Source: Arthrobacter sp. Leaf141
Lineage (GTDB): Bacteria > Actinomycetota > Actinomycetes > Actinomycetales > Micrococcaceae
Reading direction: 5' to 3'
Assembly (NCBI RefSeq): GCF_001424565.1
Contig: NZ_LMOL01000005.1
Coordinates: 197,820 to 261,819, forward strand
DNA: 64,000 nucleotides
The notes under the pieces are model-generated. The model did no database searches. It was not told the origin of the DNA and worked only from the letters and a program-made list of their open reading frames with translations. Made by a program: the position numbers and the translations under genes. This document shows, piece by piece, positions 1 through 9,232 of this stretch; within the stretch, counting starts at the first letter, position 1, and each line of letters begins with the position of its first letter.

Positions 1-439
1 CCAGCAGAAGACCGGTGGATCGGTGATCGCCCTGATCGAGGTTGACCCCTCGCAGATCAGCGCCTACGGCTGTGCCGACATTTCCGTGGTGGCGGGCGAG
101 GACTACGTCCGCGTGAACTCCCTGGTGGAAAAGCCCGCTGTGGGCGAGGCGCCGTCCAACCTGGCCGTGATCGGCCGGTACGTGCTGCACCCGGCCGTGT
201 TCGGTGTCCTGGAGAACACCCCTCCGGGCCGCGGCAACGAAATCCAGCTGACCGACGCGCTGCAGACCCTTGCCGCGGGCGAGGGCAACGGCTCCGGCGT
301 GTACGGGGTGGTCTTCAAGGGCCGCCGGTATGACACCGGCGACAAGCTCAGCTACCTCAAGGCCGTCATCACCCTGGCCTCCGAGCGCGTGGAATTCGGC
401 GAAGACCTCAAAAGCTGGATGAAAGCCTTCGTCAACTAG
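1..439 (+). CDS. galU: UTP--glucose-1-phosphate uridylyltransferase, C-terminal part
   Basis: Only the last 145 codons are in the window; the frame is open to the left edge, so the start lies upstream. The enzyme makes UDP-glucose from UTP and glucose-1-phosphate in the cytoplasm, feeding envelope and exopolysaccharide synthesis. The visible part carries the typical C-terminal GalU blocks: VIGRYVLHPAVF, the GRGNEIQLTDAL segment and YDTGDKLSYLKA. It ends cleanly at a TAG and is followed by a strong hairpin terminator. Its closeness to the large polysaccharide cluster fits a role in sugar-nucleotide supply, though the cluster itself is transcribed from the other strand. Confidence 0.9.
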   Translation, partial: QQKTGGSVIALIEVDPSQISAYGCADISVVAGEDYVRVNSLVEKPAVGEAPSNLAVIGRYVLHPAVFGVLENTPPGRGNEIQLTDALQTLAAGEGNGSGVYGVVFKGRRYDTGDKLSYLKAVITLASERVEFGEDLKSWMKAFVN

Positions 440-455
440 CTTTAATCAACGCTTT

Positions 456-965
456 TCACAGGTCCGCTGCCGCAAGGCGGCGGGCCTGTTTTATTTTGAT
501 GGCAGCGGTGGCAATGAGCGCGCCTATGACTGCGCCTGACGTGTTTGTCATGAGGTCAATGGGGCTGGCAAAACGGTCCTGGAGAAACAGCAGCTGGCCC
601 AGTTCAATGCAGCAGGAAAGCAACAGCCCCACCAGCCCGCCTTGCCACCAGCGTTTCCGGAAAAAGGCAAGGGCGGCCACAAATCCGAGCGGCACAAAAA
701 GGGCCACGTTGGCGGACATTTCCACAAAACGGTAATTGACCCAGCGGGGGATTCCGTGCCGGTGGAGCCGGCGCAGGAAGTCCTGCAACTCATTGCCCAC
801 GGGCGCATCCACCGGCGTGGGCCAGAAGGCCACAAAAGCCAGGGGGACCATCATGGCCAGCAGGACCGCCTGCCAGAGCCGGTGGTTGTCCAGGAGCCTC
901 ACCGGGCCGCCTGGAGCCCGCGGAGGCAGGCCAGAGGCAGGCAGGTGTGTGGTGTGCTGCGCCAT
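456..965 (-). CDS. VanZ-like family membrane protein
   Basis: A 169-residue protein. The ATG at 965 is preferred over the longer frame beginning at 1073 because GGGGAG lies just upstream of it. After a short proline-rich head there are about four membrane segments: WQAVLLAMMVPLAFVAFW, the ANVALFVPLGFVAALAF segment, GLVGLLLSCCIELGQLLF and the C-terminal TSGAVIGALIATAAI. The CIELGQ and DLMTNTSGAVIG blocks are typical of the VanZ family, whose members sit in the membrane and, apart from teicoplanin resistance in the founding case, have no settled biochemical role. It converges on galU. A resistance function should not be assumed. Confidence 0.8.
   Translation of the reverse strand: MAQHTTHLPASGLPPRAPGGPVRLLDNHRLWQAVLLAMMVPLAFVAFWPTPVDAPVGNELQDFLRRLHRHGIPRWVNYRFVEMSANVALFVPLGFVAALAFFRKRWWQGGLVGLLLSCCIELGQLLFLQDRFASPIDLMTNTSGAVIGALIATAAIKIKQARRLAAADL
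459..488 (+). terminator. Intrinsic terminator after galU
   Basis: A GC-rich 13-bp stem, with two G-U pairs in the RNA, closes a GCAA tetraloop and is followed by a T-rich run (tgttttatttt). It sits 20 bases past the galU stop and covers the last codons of the convergent VanZ-like gene. No T-run follows on the minus strand, so it should act mainly on galU. Confidence 0.8.
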
Positions 966-1034
966 GGTCTCCCCATAGGTCCAATCAGTACCACAGGCGG
1001 AGCAGTCCACCGCAGGGGTTTCGGGGTTAAATGT

Positions 1035-1078
1035 GGAAAGTGGGCGGCTTTCCGGTTTCCCGGGGCCGCCCACTTTCC
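1035..1078 (-). terminator. Hairpin terminator after the LAxTG surface protein
   Basis: A perfect 14-bp inverted repeat (GGAAAGTGGGCGGC and its complement, 16-base loop) starts 24 bases beyond the stop of the surface-protein gene. On the minus strand an AT-rich stretch follows but no long T-run, so this is a terminator call with moderate support. Confidence 0.6.
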
Positions 1079-1101
1079 GTGGTGCTTGGTGAGGCTGCTA
1101 G

Positions 1102-1710
1102 TTAGGCAGCAACCTCGGACTTGGCCTTGCGGCGGACAACCACAACAGAGGTTGCACCGGCAGCCAGCGCGCCCGCGCCAACCAGGGTCCAGAGGATCAG
1201 GCCGGAATCCGCGCCGGTGTTGGCCAGGCCGGAGCCCGTGTTGGCCAGCGGAGCGCCGCCACCGGCGTTGCCGGATGCGTTGCCGCCGGTGTTGGCCAGC
1301 GAGGCTGCAACCTTTACAACAACGGGACCAACGGTGATACCGGAGGTCACACCGCGGGCGGTGATGCTGTAGCTGCCTGCTTCACCCAGCGCGAGCGGGA
1401 TGGAGAAGGCGCCCTGGGCATCGGTGGTGGTGCCAAAGGTCTGCGGTGCTGTGAACACGCTGATCACGGAAGCGACGGACTGCGTGCCCGCACCCGGTGC
1501 AGCCTCATCCAGCGGCGTCACGGTGACAACAACTTCCTCGTTCGGGAACAGGCCCGAGCCGGTGAAGGTGAACGTCTGGCCCGGTGCCGGCGTACCGGTG
1601 GTGACAGCAGCGGCCGGCGGAGTCACCGGGTACTGGGCGGCCATGGCGGGAGCCGAGCCGATGAGTGCAATGGAGCCCGCAAGCGCGATGGTAGCGAGTG
1701 TTTTTTTCAT
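1102..1710 (-). CDS. Secreted surface protein with LAxTG (class E sortase) signal
   Basis: 202 residues from an ATG at 1710 with GGGGGG close upstream. Layout: Sec signal peptide (MKKTLATIALAGSIALIG... cut near AMA-AQ), an all-beta middle part (about residues 26-130), a Gly/Ala/Asn-rich stalk, a LANTG sorting motif, a hydrophobic segment (LILWTLVGAGALAAGA) and a positively charged tail (VVRRKAKSEVAA). LAxTG is the pentapeptide recognised by class E sortases of high-GC Gram-positives, so the protein should be anchored to the cell wall. LANTG occurs three times in the stalk; only the last is directly before the membrane segment. The ligand or function is unknown. No sortase gene lies in the window. 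Confidence 0.85.
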   Translation of the reverse strand: MKKTLATIALAGSIALIGSAPAMAAQYPVTPPAAAVTTGTPAPGQTFTFTGSGLFPNEEVVVTVTPLDEAAPGAGTQSVASVISVFTAPQTFGTTTDAQGAFSIPLALGEAGSYSITARGVTSGITVGPVVVKVAASLANTGGNASGNAGGGAPLANTGSGLANTGADSGLILWTLVGAGALAAGATSVVVVRRKAKSEVAA

Positions 1711-1891
1711 GTGTGTCCCCCCGGAGACTTTAAAGTTTTGTTGGTACCCGATTAGGAGTTTTCCCCCTCCGCACAAAGACCAGGTGCAGAACTACGGATA
1801 GTTATCCCACTGCAGACGTTACCAGCAGTCAATCGGTGTGAGCAACGTCAATCCATACGGTTTACATAGTGTTAACGCGATGGTCTTATTT

Positions 1892-3730
1892 TTAGCCACA
1901 GACCGCCTCGAGAGTTGGCAGTATTACGTCTTTGACCGGCTGCACTGTAGGTGTGACAACCACGGTAGGTTCCGTGTGCTGCACGATCTTTCCAAAATTA
2001 AATTCCACCGTCTTACTTTCTCCGGGTGCCAACCGGATCGCGTAGACGCCAACTGTTCGTTCGCTGTGTATATAAGGTGCAAAAGCCACTTGCTGGCCTG
2101 TGTCCGTGACCGTCTCGATGTTTGATTGGGACGGACCGTACGCCACAACGTTTGTCTGGACTGAACCGGGCGGCACGCCATGGATACCAGCTCCAGTGAC
2201 ATACTCAGGAAGGGACGTTGCCGCGTCGGGCGGAGCCGTATTGGTGCTGGTTACCCGGACTGTTGTTTGCTCGTAACCGTCCTTGGGGCAGGCCTTCACC
2301 AGTTGAACCGTGCGCTTGACGTAGTAGTCCATCTTGGCTCCGGTTCCATCGTTGAAATAGACGCCGAATTGGGCTGCCGGGATGCTGGTCCCGGCTATGG
2401 AACCACTCAATTGGTACTCGCCAAGGATGTTTTGCTCTTCACTCGATGAAGACCACACGAGCACGCGCCCTTCATTAGTTCCTTGGGCCACAGCTTTTAG
2501 GAGACCGGCTGCATCACTTTTTCCTTCTGAAAGTGCCTCAAAAATCTGTTGAGCCACAACCGCAAAATAATCGTCTTGTAGCGAAGGCTGCTCGATTTTC
2601 GCGTAGACATCGGACAGCAACGTGGGAACCACGTTGTTGCCGGTCAGTTGGCTCGGCAAGCCCATGTCAGCTAGCGCGGACAATTTGGGGTCCGAGAGAG
2701 TTATGGGGCCGGTAGCCTTGAGTAAGTAGCTCAGCACCACCGGGTCCACGGAAATTACGCCGTCTACCCGCTGGCCGTTTTTTCGTTCCCACATGGCCTG
2801 GGCAGTGGCGGCTGCGGTCGGAAAATCGGGCGTTAGGTTTACGTCCTGCATGAATTTGCCAAGACGTGTTGAGTAGATCTGCTGTTGGGCAGTATCAACG
2901 GGAAGCACCGGAGTCATCACGCCTACCTCGGCTGCACTGCTTTGCCCAGATAATGTGAGGCTTCCTCTATCAAAGGTTAAGACAGCCAACGCTCCGGGAA
3001 TTCCACCTGACGCACGCGATTCCGCATTGTTTTGGATCATCAGCAAGTAGTTCCTTGGAGCGTTTGCTCCGAGCATCTCAGGGGCAATTTCAGCAGCATT
3101 GGCTGCGGCATCAAGTGCCTTTGTCACATCCCGCAACTGGTCACGGGCTTGGATCAGAGGCTCTGAAATTTGCGGCAGGAGGCCGCTGCCGTCGATACGT
3201 TCAAGGCGCTCCGCTGAAACTCTGACCACGTGAGCGGCGGCGGAAACGCTCGGCGACGCGTCCTGAAGCGGCTTCAAATCCGTAGGCAAGTCACTGGGCA
3301 TCAGTTTCTGCCAGTCCAGCGAGGCGAACACCTTTACGAGGGGAGAAAGGCCCAGAGTGGCCACGTCATCTGCTGAACGCGCCACTTCCGCTACGGCGCC
3401 GAAATTTCCGCCGACCCAGGGAAGGGACGACGCCAAGGTCCAGAGTGGATCGCCTGCGGCGTCACTTGCTGCGGAGGTATGAGTGCGAAGTCTAAGTACC
3501 GTTGCATTTGCAGCCGGGGAGTCATCACGCGCAATCTCATCCTTGAGTGGGGCGATCAATGCCTGCGCAGAATGTAGTTCATCACTGATCACTGAGGCCT
3601 TTAGCCCGAGCCAAAGTCCCGCAAGACCAACCGCAAGTGCAGCGGTTGCGAAACAGATTAGGACCGTTTTGACATGGCTTCGCTTCATGTTGGTCGACTG
3701 GCGTACTCGACTTCTGGAGGTTTTCTGCAT
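1892..3730 (-). CDS. DUF4012 domain-containing membrane protein
   Basis: 612 residues from ATG 3730; a longer in-frame start at 3814 has no better ribosome site. There is one N-terminal membrane anchor (about residues 20-45, VLICFATAALAVGLAGLWLG) and a large outer region holding the DUF4012 signature, with NYLLMIQNNAESRASGGIPGA followed by the PVDTAQQQIYSTRLGKFMQDVN block. DUF4012 proteins are common in actinobacterial exopolysaccharide loci and resemble the outer region of some LytR/Cps-associated proteins, but no activity is established. It is the last gene of the EPS cluster and probably acts outside the membrane in polymer attachment or assembly; that is inference from position. Confidence 0.8.
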   Translation of the reverse strand: MQKTSRSRVRQSTNMKRSHVKTVLICFATAALAVGLAGLWLGLKASVISDELHSAQALIAPLKDEIARDDSPAANATVLRLRTHTSAASDAAGDPLWTLASSLPWVGGNFGAVAEVARSADDVATLGLSPLVKVFASLDWQKLMPSDLPTDLKPLQDASPSVSAAAHVVRVSAERLERIDGSGLLPQISEPLIQARDQLRDVTKALDAAANAAEIAPEMLGANAPRNYLLMIQNNAESRASGGIPGALAVLTFDRGSLTLSGQSSAAEVGVMTPVLPVDTAQQQIYSTRLGKFMQDVNLTPDFPTAAATAQAMWERKNGQRVDGVISVDPVVLSYLLKATGPITLSDPKLSALADMGLPSQLTGNNVVPTLLSDVYAKIEQPSLQDDYFAVVAQQIFEALSEGKSDAAGLLKAVAQGTNEGRVLVWSSSSEEQNILGEYQLSGSIAGTSIPAAQFGVYFNDGTGAKMDYYVKRTVQLVKACPKDGYEQTTVRVTSTNTAPPDAATSLPEYVTGAGIHGVPPGSVQTNVVAYGPSQSNIETVTDTGQQVAFAPYIHSERTVGVYAIRLAPGESKTVEFNFGKIVQHTEPTVVVTPTVQPVKDVILPTLEAVCG

Positions 3731-3852
3731 GGATGATTCTTCAGTTTCTGCGATCGGCAAAGTTGGTCGGTCGACGAAAATATGTACGAACGGGAAGGTG
3801 CTTTGGAGCCTCATGATTCATCTAATACGTGTCCTAGCTAAGCCGTTGATGG

Positions 3853-5289
3853 TCAGTATGCGCCGGTACTGTGGAATACCGCACGGGCAGTCCGCAGGAT
3901 GATTACGAGGTCTCCGGCAAGGGACCAATTTTCAACGTAGTAGAGGTCGAGTCGGACGGAGTCCTGCCATGAAAGGTTGGATCTACCACTTACTTGCCAC
4001 AGGCCGGTTACTCCCGGCTTCACCAACAGCCGCCTACGGACGTCGCTTTCGTAGGCCTCCACCTCGCGCGGAAGTGGAGGGCGAGGACCGACAAGGCTCA
4101 TCGTTCCCGCGAAGACATTAAAGAGCTGCGGAAGCTCATCGATGCTGAAGCGCCTGAGGGGTGCTCCGATACGAGTGACACGAGGGTCATTCTTCAATTT
4201 GAAGAGGGGCCCCGATCCTTCATTCGCGGTGGCAAGCGCCGCCAGTCTCGCTTCGGCGTCAACCACCATTGAGCGAAATTTCAGCATCCTAAAGTGCTCG
4301 CCCTCAATACCGACCCGTTCCTGACGGAAAAGTATCGGCCCCTGGCTGTCAATCCTGATTAGAATTGCGACGACCAACATGATTGGTGCAGCAAGAACTA
4401 TTAGACCTGCCGACACGATGATGTCGAAGAGGCGCTTGGCCACTCGCTGCCCACCCTCGAGGGTGGGCGTGGTTACATGGATAAGAGGTAAGCCTGACAC
4501 CTGCTGGGTGTGAATTCGCGGCCCGGCTATGTCGGTCAAGGCAGGGGCCATGATCAGCCCAACGTTTCTCGACGCCAGTTCCCACCCGAGATGCCGCAGG
4601 GTCTGCGGATGGAGTTGAACTCCGGCAGATACCGCCACAGCATCGGCTCCGCACGCGTCAATCGCGGTGACAATTGATGCGGCGTCCGGCTTCGTGCCAA
4701 GGATCTTTAGTCCCGAGTCTGGCTCGAATTCGGCAGCGTTTTCGATACCTGGCATATACGCTGCCACAGGAAGGTACCCGGCATTTTTGGCTCGGTGAAG
4801 AGAGGCTGCGAGATGCGAGACCGCGCCAGGCCCTCCGAGTAGTAGCAACCGGGACATATTCTGCCCCTGACGTCTCTTGACGTTCAGGTGTTGCCGGATG
4901 AGCCACCGGCCAAGAAGCAGACCAACTAGACCAACAGGAAGAGCCAAACCAACGTAGCCCCGGGCTGTTTCGAATCTGAAAACATAGGAAATGATTGCGA
5001 CGGATCCAAACAGCCATAGGGAAGCGGCTGCCACGCGCTTGTACTCATCAGCCCCGGAGCCTAAAACTCTGGGTTGACGGCTATTCCAAGCCCCCAGCAT
5101 TATCCACCAGGTGATGGCGAGTGCGATGGATAGCCATACGTACGCCAATTCCTGGCCGGCGACAACGAAGTTGGGCTCAAGACCAAATCTGATAATAAAC
5201 GCCCCGACGACCGCCCAAGTAACAACGAAGGCATCGACAATTCCTAGCAAACGCGAGGAACGGCCCCGCCAATTAGCATCGTCACTCAT
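3853..5289 (-). CDS. Polyprenyl-phosphate sugar-1-phosphate transferase (EPS-initiating)
   Basis: 478 residues, ATG 5289 with GGGGGAAT upstream. Five predicted N-terminal membrane segments (residues about 10-125), a CoA-binding-like central domain (LLLLGGPGAVSHLAASL) and the C-terminal bacterial sugar transferase domain starting at KRLFDIIVSAGLIVL, with GPILFRQERVG, the FRMLKFRSM motif, RRFSIDELPQLFNV, SLVGPRPPLPREV and KPGVTGLWQVSGR. This is the polyisoprenyl-phosphate hexose-1-phosphate transferase family (WbaP/CpsE/WcaJ type), which loads the first sugar onto undecaprenyl phosphate at the inner face of the membrane. The transferred sugar (glucose or galactose) cannot be read from sequence. 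Confidence 0.92.
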   Translation of the reverse strand: MSDDANWRGRSSRLLGIVDAFVVTWAVVGAFIIRFGLEPNFVVAGQELAYVWLSIALAITWWIMLGAWNSRQPRVLGSGADEYKRVAAASLWLFGSVAIISYVFRFETARGYVGLALPVGLVGLLLGRWLIRQHLNVKRRQGQNMSRLLLLGGPGAVSHLAASLHRAKNAGYLPVAAYMPGIENAAEFEPDSGLKILGTKPDAASIVTAIDACGADAVAVSAGVQLHPQTLRHLGWELASRNVGLIMAPALTDIAGPRIHTQQVSGLPLIHVTTPTLEGGQRVAKRLFDIIVSAGLIVLAAPIMLVVAILIRIDSQGPILFRQERVGIEGEHFRMLKFRSMVVDAEARLAALATANEGSGPLFKLKNDPRVTRIGAPLRRFSIDELPQLFNVFAGTMSLVGPRPPLPREVEAYESDVRRRLLVKPGVTGLWQVSGRSNLSWQDSVRLDLYYVENWSLAGDLVIILRTARAVFHSTGAY

Positions 5290-5341
5290 CCGGATTCCCC
5301 CATTTTCTAAACCGGAACCTGCATGGCCTGGTATCAGGTTG

Positions 5342-6316
5342 CTAACCGCGCACGGACTGTTTGTTTTCCCGGTACCAACCGACTGTGCTGCGGATGCCGT
5401 CTTTCAGCTCGATGGAGGAGGACCAGCCCGCCTGGGTCAACTTGGATACGTCCAGTAGTTTTCGCGGTGTTCCGTCTGGCTTTTCGGTGTCCCAGGCGAT
5501 TTCACCTTCGTATCCGACAGCCTCCGCCACGAGACCTGCCAACTCTTTGATGGTAACGTCCGTGCCCGTGCCTACGTTGACTTGGGAAGGTCCGTCATAA
5601 TTCTCCAGCAGATGAAGACAAGCCGCTGCCATGTCTTCAACGTGGAGGAACTCGCGTCGAGGACTACCCGAACCCCAATTTGTAACAATGGGAGTTCCGG
5701 CAAGTGCAGCTTCTTCGTACCGACGGATGAGAGCAGGTAGTACATGCGATCCCTCCCGCGAGAAGTTATCGCCGGGCCCGTACAGGTTTGTCGGCATTGC
5801 GGAAATCCAAGGTAGACCGTACTGACGACGAATGGCTTGTATTTGTGTTATTCCAGCGATTTTCGCGATGGCATAGGCATCATTTGTCGGCTCGAGGTGG
5901 CCGGTCAGCAACGAATCCTCGCGAATAGGCTGTTCAGCAAATTTCGGATAAATACAGGATGAACCTAAGAAGAGAAGTCGTTCAACGCCATACTCCCTGG
6001 CTGCATCGAGTACGTTCACCTGAATCCTCAGGTTATCGCTGAGGAAATCCACCGGGAACGTATTGTTCGCGAGAATCCCACCAACTTTTGCGGCTGCGAG
6101 AACCACATACCGAGGCTTATGTTCCTCGAAAAATGAGAAAACCGACTCGCGGTCTTTAAGGTCCATTTCTGAGGATGTCCGCCCGATCAGCGACGTAAAA
6201 CCTTCCTGATCGAGTTTGTTCCAAATCGCGGATCCAACCAGACCGCGGTGACCGGCTACGTAGAACGGCGCGGCACGGTCTAGAGGCGCTGGTTCAAACG
6301 CCATGGCGTCGGACAT
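5342..6316 (-). CDS. fcl: GDP-L-fucose synthase
   Basis: 324 residues. The ATG at 6316 overlaps the TGA of gmd by one base, and GGAGGAA sits just before it inside the gmd end, so the two are translationally coupled. It is an extended short-chain dehydrogenase: NADPH-binding [10 protein letters not shown], the [14 protein letters not shown] block with the family cysteine, YAIAKIAG (catalytic Tyr/Lys) and the NLYGPGDNF block followed by a His in [10 protein letters not shown]. It performs the 3,5-epimerisation and 4-reduction of GDP-4-keto-6-deoxymannose to GDP-L-fucose. With gmd upstream, the polymer very likely contains L-fucose (6-deoxygalactose). Confidence 0.95.
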   Translation of the reverse strand: MSDAMAFEPAPLDRAAPFYVAGHRGLVGSAIWNKLDQEGFTSLIGRTSSEMDLKDRESVFSFFEEHKPRYVVLAAAKVGGILANNTFPVDFLSDNLRIQVNVLDAAREYGVERLLFLGSSCIYPKFAEQPIREDSLLTGHLEPTNDAYAIAKIAGITQIQAIRRQYGLPWISAMPTNLYGPGDNFSREGSHVLPALIRRYEEAALAGTPIVTNWGSGSPRREFLHVEDMAAACLHLLENYDGPSQVNVGTGTDVTIKELAGLVAEAVGYEGEIAWDTEKPDGTPRKLLDVSKLTQAGWSSSIELKDGIRSTVGWYRENKQSVRG

Positions 6317-7344
6317 CAATTCCTCCAGCTTTCGAGGTCTACGCTGTCGATCCAGTCATTGCCGGCGTGCTTCAAGGCTTCGATATCGGCATCCACCATA
6401 ATGCGGGCAAGTTCCGGTGTGTGTACCGTGGCTTTCCATCCCAGTTTCTCCTGGGCTTTTGAGGCATCGCCAACAAGGGCATCGACTTCCGTAGGGCGCA
6501 GGTAGCGTTCGTCGAAACGGACATGGTCTTCCCATTTCAGCCCGGCGTGCTCGAACGAAATCTGAAGGAAGTCACGGACGGTGTATTTTCCGCCGGTAGC
6601 GAGGACAAAATCGTCGGGCTCATCTGCTTGAAGCATGCGCCACATACCTTCCACGTACTCGGCCGCGTAGCCCCAGTCACGTACGGCATCGAGGTTTCCC
6701 ATGTAGAGCAGATCCTGTTTGCCGGCCTTGATGGCGGCGACTGCTCGCGTTATTTTGCGGGTAACGAAGGTTTCACCGCGGCGTGGGGACTCGTGATTAA
6801 AGAGGATGCCGTTCACGGCAAACATTCCGTACGCTTCGCGGTAGTTTTTGGTTATCCAGTAGCTGTAAACCTTGGCGGCACCATATGGCGATCGCGGATA
6901 AAATGGCGTGTCTTCATTTTGGGGCGGTGGTGTCGCCCCAAACATCTCAGAAGAGGACGCCTGGTAGAACCGAGTCTCGATGCCGGACATGCGAACTGCT
7001 TCCAGAAGGCGAATAGTTCCGACGCCTGTGGTATCGGCCGTGTGTTCGGGTTCGTCGAAGGACACTCGCACGTGCGACTGGGCAGCGAGGTTGTAAACCT
7101 CGTCCGGCCTGATTTCGGCGAGAAGGGTCACCAGCCGGGCACCGTCGCTGAGGTCACCGTAGTGGAGGAAGAGCTTGGCCTTCGGATCGTGCGGGTCGAC
7201 GTAGAGGTGATCTACACGGGCCGTGTTGAATGTCGATGCACGACGAATCAGGCCGTGCACTTCGTAGCCCTTGGACAGCAAGAGCTCTGCGAGATAAGAG
7301 CCGTCCTGTCCTGTAATTCCAGTAATCAGCGCGCGCTTTGTCAT
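6316..7344 (-). CDS. gmd: GDP-mannose 4,6-dehydratase
   Basis: 342 residues from the ATG at 7344, which has GGGGG seven bases upstream; a longer frame to 7368 is less likely. It converts GDP-D-mannose to GDP-4-keto-6-deoxy-D-mannose, the first step to GDP-L-fucose. Visible motifs are [11 protein letters not shown] (cofactor loop), YNLAAQSHV, the ASSSEMFG catalytic block, [10 protein letters not shown] (Tyr/Lys pair), [17 protein letters not shown] and [15 protein letters not shown]. Length matches the family. It sits directly before fcl in the same operon. Confidence 0.95.
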   Translation of the reverse strand: MTKRALITGITGQDGSYLAELLLSKGYEVHGLIRRASTFNTARVDHLYVDPHDPKAKLFLHYGDLSDGARLVTLLAEIRPDEVYNLAAQSHVRVSFDEPEHTADTTGVGTIRLLEAVRMSGIETRFYQASSSEMFGATPPPQNEDTPFYPRSPYGAAKVYSYWITKNYREAYGMFAVNGILFNHESPRRGETFVTRKITRAVAAIKAGKQDLLYMGNLDAVRDWGYAAEYVEGMWRMLQADEPDDFVLATGGKYTVRDFLQISFEHAGLKWEDHVRFDERYLRPTEVDALVGDASKAQEKLGWKATVHTPELARIMVDADIEALKHAGNDWIDSVDLESWRN

Positions 7345-7389
7345 GATACCCCCAGCAATAGTGACCAATGCAAAAAAGAGTCGCCCGAC

Positions 7390-8652
7390 CTATCGGCCGC
7401 GCGACGATGCCAGACTTGTTATGAAGTCATTGTAGTGCGCCACAGCGGCCGCTTCAGACAATATTTCGTGCCTAAATCGTAAAGCGTTCTCGGCCAATTT
7501 TGCACCGATGGATGGCTCGTTAGCCAAGGCTTCAGCTGTCAGCACTAGAGCTAGTGGGTCATCTGCGTCGACCCGCACTCCGCCTCCGGAGTTTTCGATT
7601 TCATAAGCTGTGACGCTGTCCTCGTCTGTGGCCGCTATCACGGGTACGCCGGCATTGAAATAGGAAGTGAGCTTACTGGGTACGGCCATGTCTTTCACCC
7701 CGGGCAGTTCATTAACCAGAAGCACGTCCGCTGCAACAAGCGCGAGCTGAAATTCCACATCCGGTAAAGAATCAACAAAGCTAATATTTGTGATCCCGGC
7801 TGCAGACGCCTCAAGTTGTTTCCGTTGGTTACCATCCCCCATCAGTACGAAACGGACGCGGCTCCTTCTTTCGTCGGCAACTTTGGCTGCCTCGATGACA
7901 TTTTCGAGGCCTTGTTTTTTGCCCATATTTCCGGCATGGAGAACTATCACGTCATCTGGTTGCCAGCCCAGGCGCTGGCGAAGCTCCGCAGCGCCGCTGG
8001 TCGGCGAGGCCGGCAAGTGGGTCCAGTTGCGAATTACTTCTACGCTGGGTTCTGGGACATGCAATGCTTTGACCATGTGCCGCTTAAAACGGTCATGAAT
8101 GGCTGCGACGCCGTCTGCCGAACGCAGGATCTTGGACTCGACAGCGGTAGCGAACTGCCCGAGCTTTCCCCCTCCGGTACCAGTCTCAACGACTCCGCGA
8201 CTGTAGAGGTCTTGTATCCAGATACCCACGGCCGGCCTATTTGGGCGCGATCGAATGCGAATCATGGCCAGAGCACATGAAAACAACGCCGGACTGACGA
8301 CCAGGACCACGTCGGGCTTGTGCCAGCGGGCGAACATCAGTCTTAGGCCAAAGCTGAGTTCCATGTGAATGCGGCCGATGGCAGTCGGCTTCCGGGGAAT
8401 ATGGTGGCGCAGGCGGCGTACGGACACGCCATTGATTTCTTCCTCGGATGACCAGCCAGAATAGCCTTGCTTGAGGTCCCACTCCGGGTAGTGAGGATAC
8501 CCCGTAACAACGTGTACGACGTGCCCTGCGGCCTTTAGACCCTCGGCGAGACTCGTTGTATAGGGCGCATTTCCTGAAGGCTCCGGCGAGTAGTTGATGC
8601 CCAATATCGTGATGCGAAGGCCTTTTTTGCCCGAGTTACTTGATTGTGTCAT
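7390..8652 (-). CDS. Family 4 glycosyltransferase, WcaI-like
   Basis: 420 residues. The ATG at 8652 is taken, overlapping the end of the acetyltransferase gene by 17 bases; a longer frame to 8718 lies wholly inside that gene. It has a GT-B fold: an N-terminal half opening with [15 protein letters not shown] and [11 protein letters not shown], typical of WcaI-type colanic-acid fucosyltransferases, and a C-terminal donor site with [20 protein letters not shown], the [20 protein letters not shown] block and an acidic EN pair. It probably transfers a GDP- or UDP-sugar to the lipid-linked EPS unit; fucose is a reasonable guess given gmd/fcl next door but is inference. Confidence 0.85.
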   Translation of the reverse strand: MTQSSNSGKKGLRITILGINYSPEPSGNAPYTTSLAEGLKAAGHVVHVVTGYPHYPEWDLKQGYSGWSSEEEINGVSVRRLRHHIPRKPTAIGRIHMELSFGLRLMFARWHKPDVVLVVSPALFSCALAMIRIRSRPNRPAVGIWIQDLYSRGVVETGTGGGKLGQFATAVESKILRSADGVAAIHDRFKRHMVKALHVPEPSVEVIRNWTHLPASPTSGAAELRQRLGWQPDDVIVLHAGNMGKKQGLENVIEAAKVADERRSRVRFVLMGDGNQRKQLEASAAGITNISFVDSLPDVEFQLALVAADVLLVNELPGVKDMAVPSKLTSYFNAGVPVIAATDEDSVTAYEIENSGGGVRVDADDPLALVLTAEALANEPSIGAKLAENALRFRHEILSEAAAVAHYNDFITSLASSRGR

Positions 8653-9232
8653 TAGATGCTCGTTTGCTAATCGTAAGGATGTCCAACGCTGCTGCGTGCC
8701 GTTGACGATCTGACTCATTCGGAAAGCGAGATCCGACGGATCTGGCCGGGGATCCTACAGCTATTGAATAAGGCGGGATGTCTTTCGTGACTACTGAACC
8801 AGCACCGATGACGCTTCCTTCCCCGATACTGACGCCACCCAGGACTATGACGCCCGCTCCAATCCAAACGTCCCTACCCACCGATACCTTGTCGTCTTCG
8901 CGAGGCTTTCTATCTCCAACCCATATTCCCTCCACGATTGGTGTTCCTACGATCGAAAAATCGTGGTCCATGCGCCCCACAATTTGTACATTTCTAGCGA
9001 TGAGAGCAAAATCGCCAATAACTCCATCCACTTCGATCACTGATCCTGGGCCGACAGAGACATTGTTTCCGACTTGTAACCCGTGCAATGAATTGACGCG
9101 GCTGCCCAGTCCCGCCCGGAAGTTTGTACCGGTAGTTACGTTGGATCCCACGGCGAGTCTGTTGAGAACGCTTCTGACAACTTTTTGAAGCGGAACAGGA
9201 ATCCGGGAACGGTTGGCTTCGTGTTCTGTCAT
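8636..9232 (-). CDS. Left-handed beta-helix (hexapeptide) O-acetyltransferase
   Basis: 198 residues, ATG 9232 in an ATGA overlap with the upstream glycosyltransferase, GGTGG before it. The hexapeptide repeats run through most of the protein ([60 protein letters not shown] and the [10 protein letters not shown] end), the usual C-terminal pattern of sugar O-acetyltransferases of the WcaF/NodL/CysE fold. It should use acetyl-CoA to decorate a sugar of the EPS repeat. A long insert ([24 protein letters not shown]) lies mid-helix and holds the likely active-site His. Confidence 0.85.
   Translation of the reverse strand: MTEHEANRSRIPVPLQKVVRSVLNRLAVGSNVTTGTNFRAGLGSRVNSLHGLQVGNNVSVGPGSVIEVDGVIGDFALIARNVQIVGRMDHDFSIVGTPIVEGIWVGDRKPREDDKVSVGRDVWIGAGVIVLGGVSIGEGSVIGAGSVVTKDIPPYSIAVGSPARSVGSRFPNESDRQRHAAALDILTISKRASNDTIK

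Noticed and set aside
456..965. Teicoplanin resistance role for the VanZ-like protein
   Set aside because: VanZ-like proteins are widespread without van genes; none of vanA/H/X is nearby.
6523..7482. Plus-strand open frame of 319 codons opposite gmd
   Set aside because: Antisense shadow of an unmistakable dehydratase; no ribosome site or family signature.
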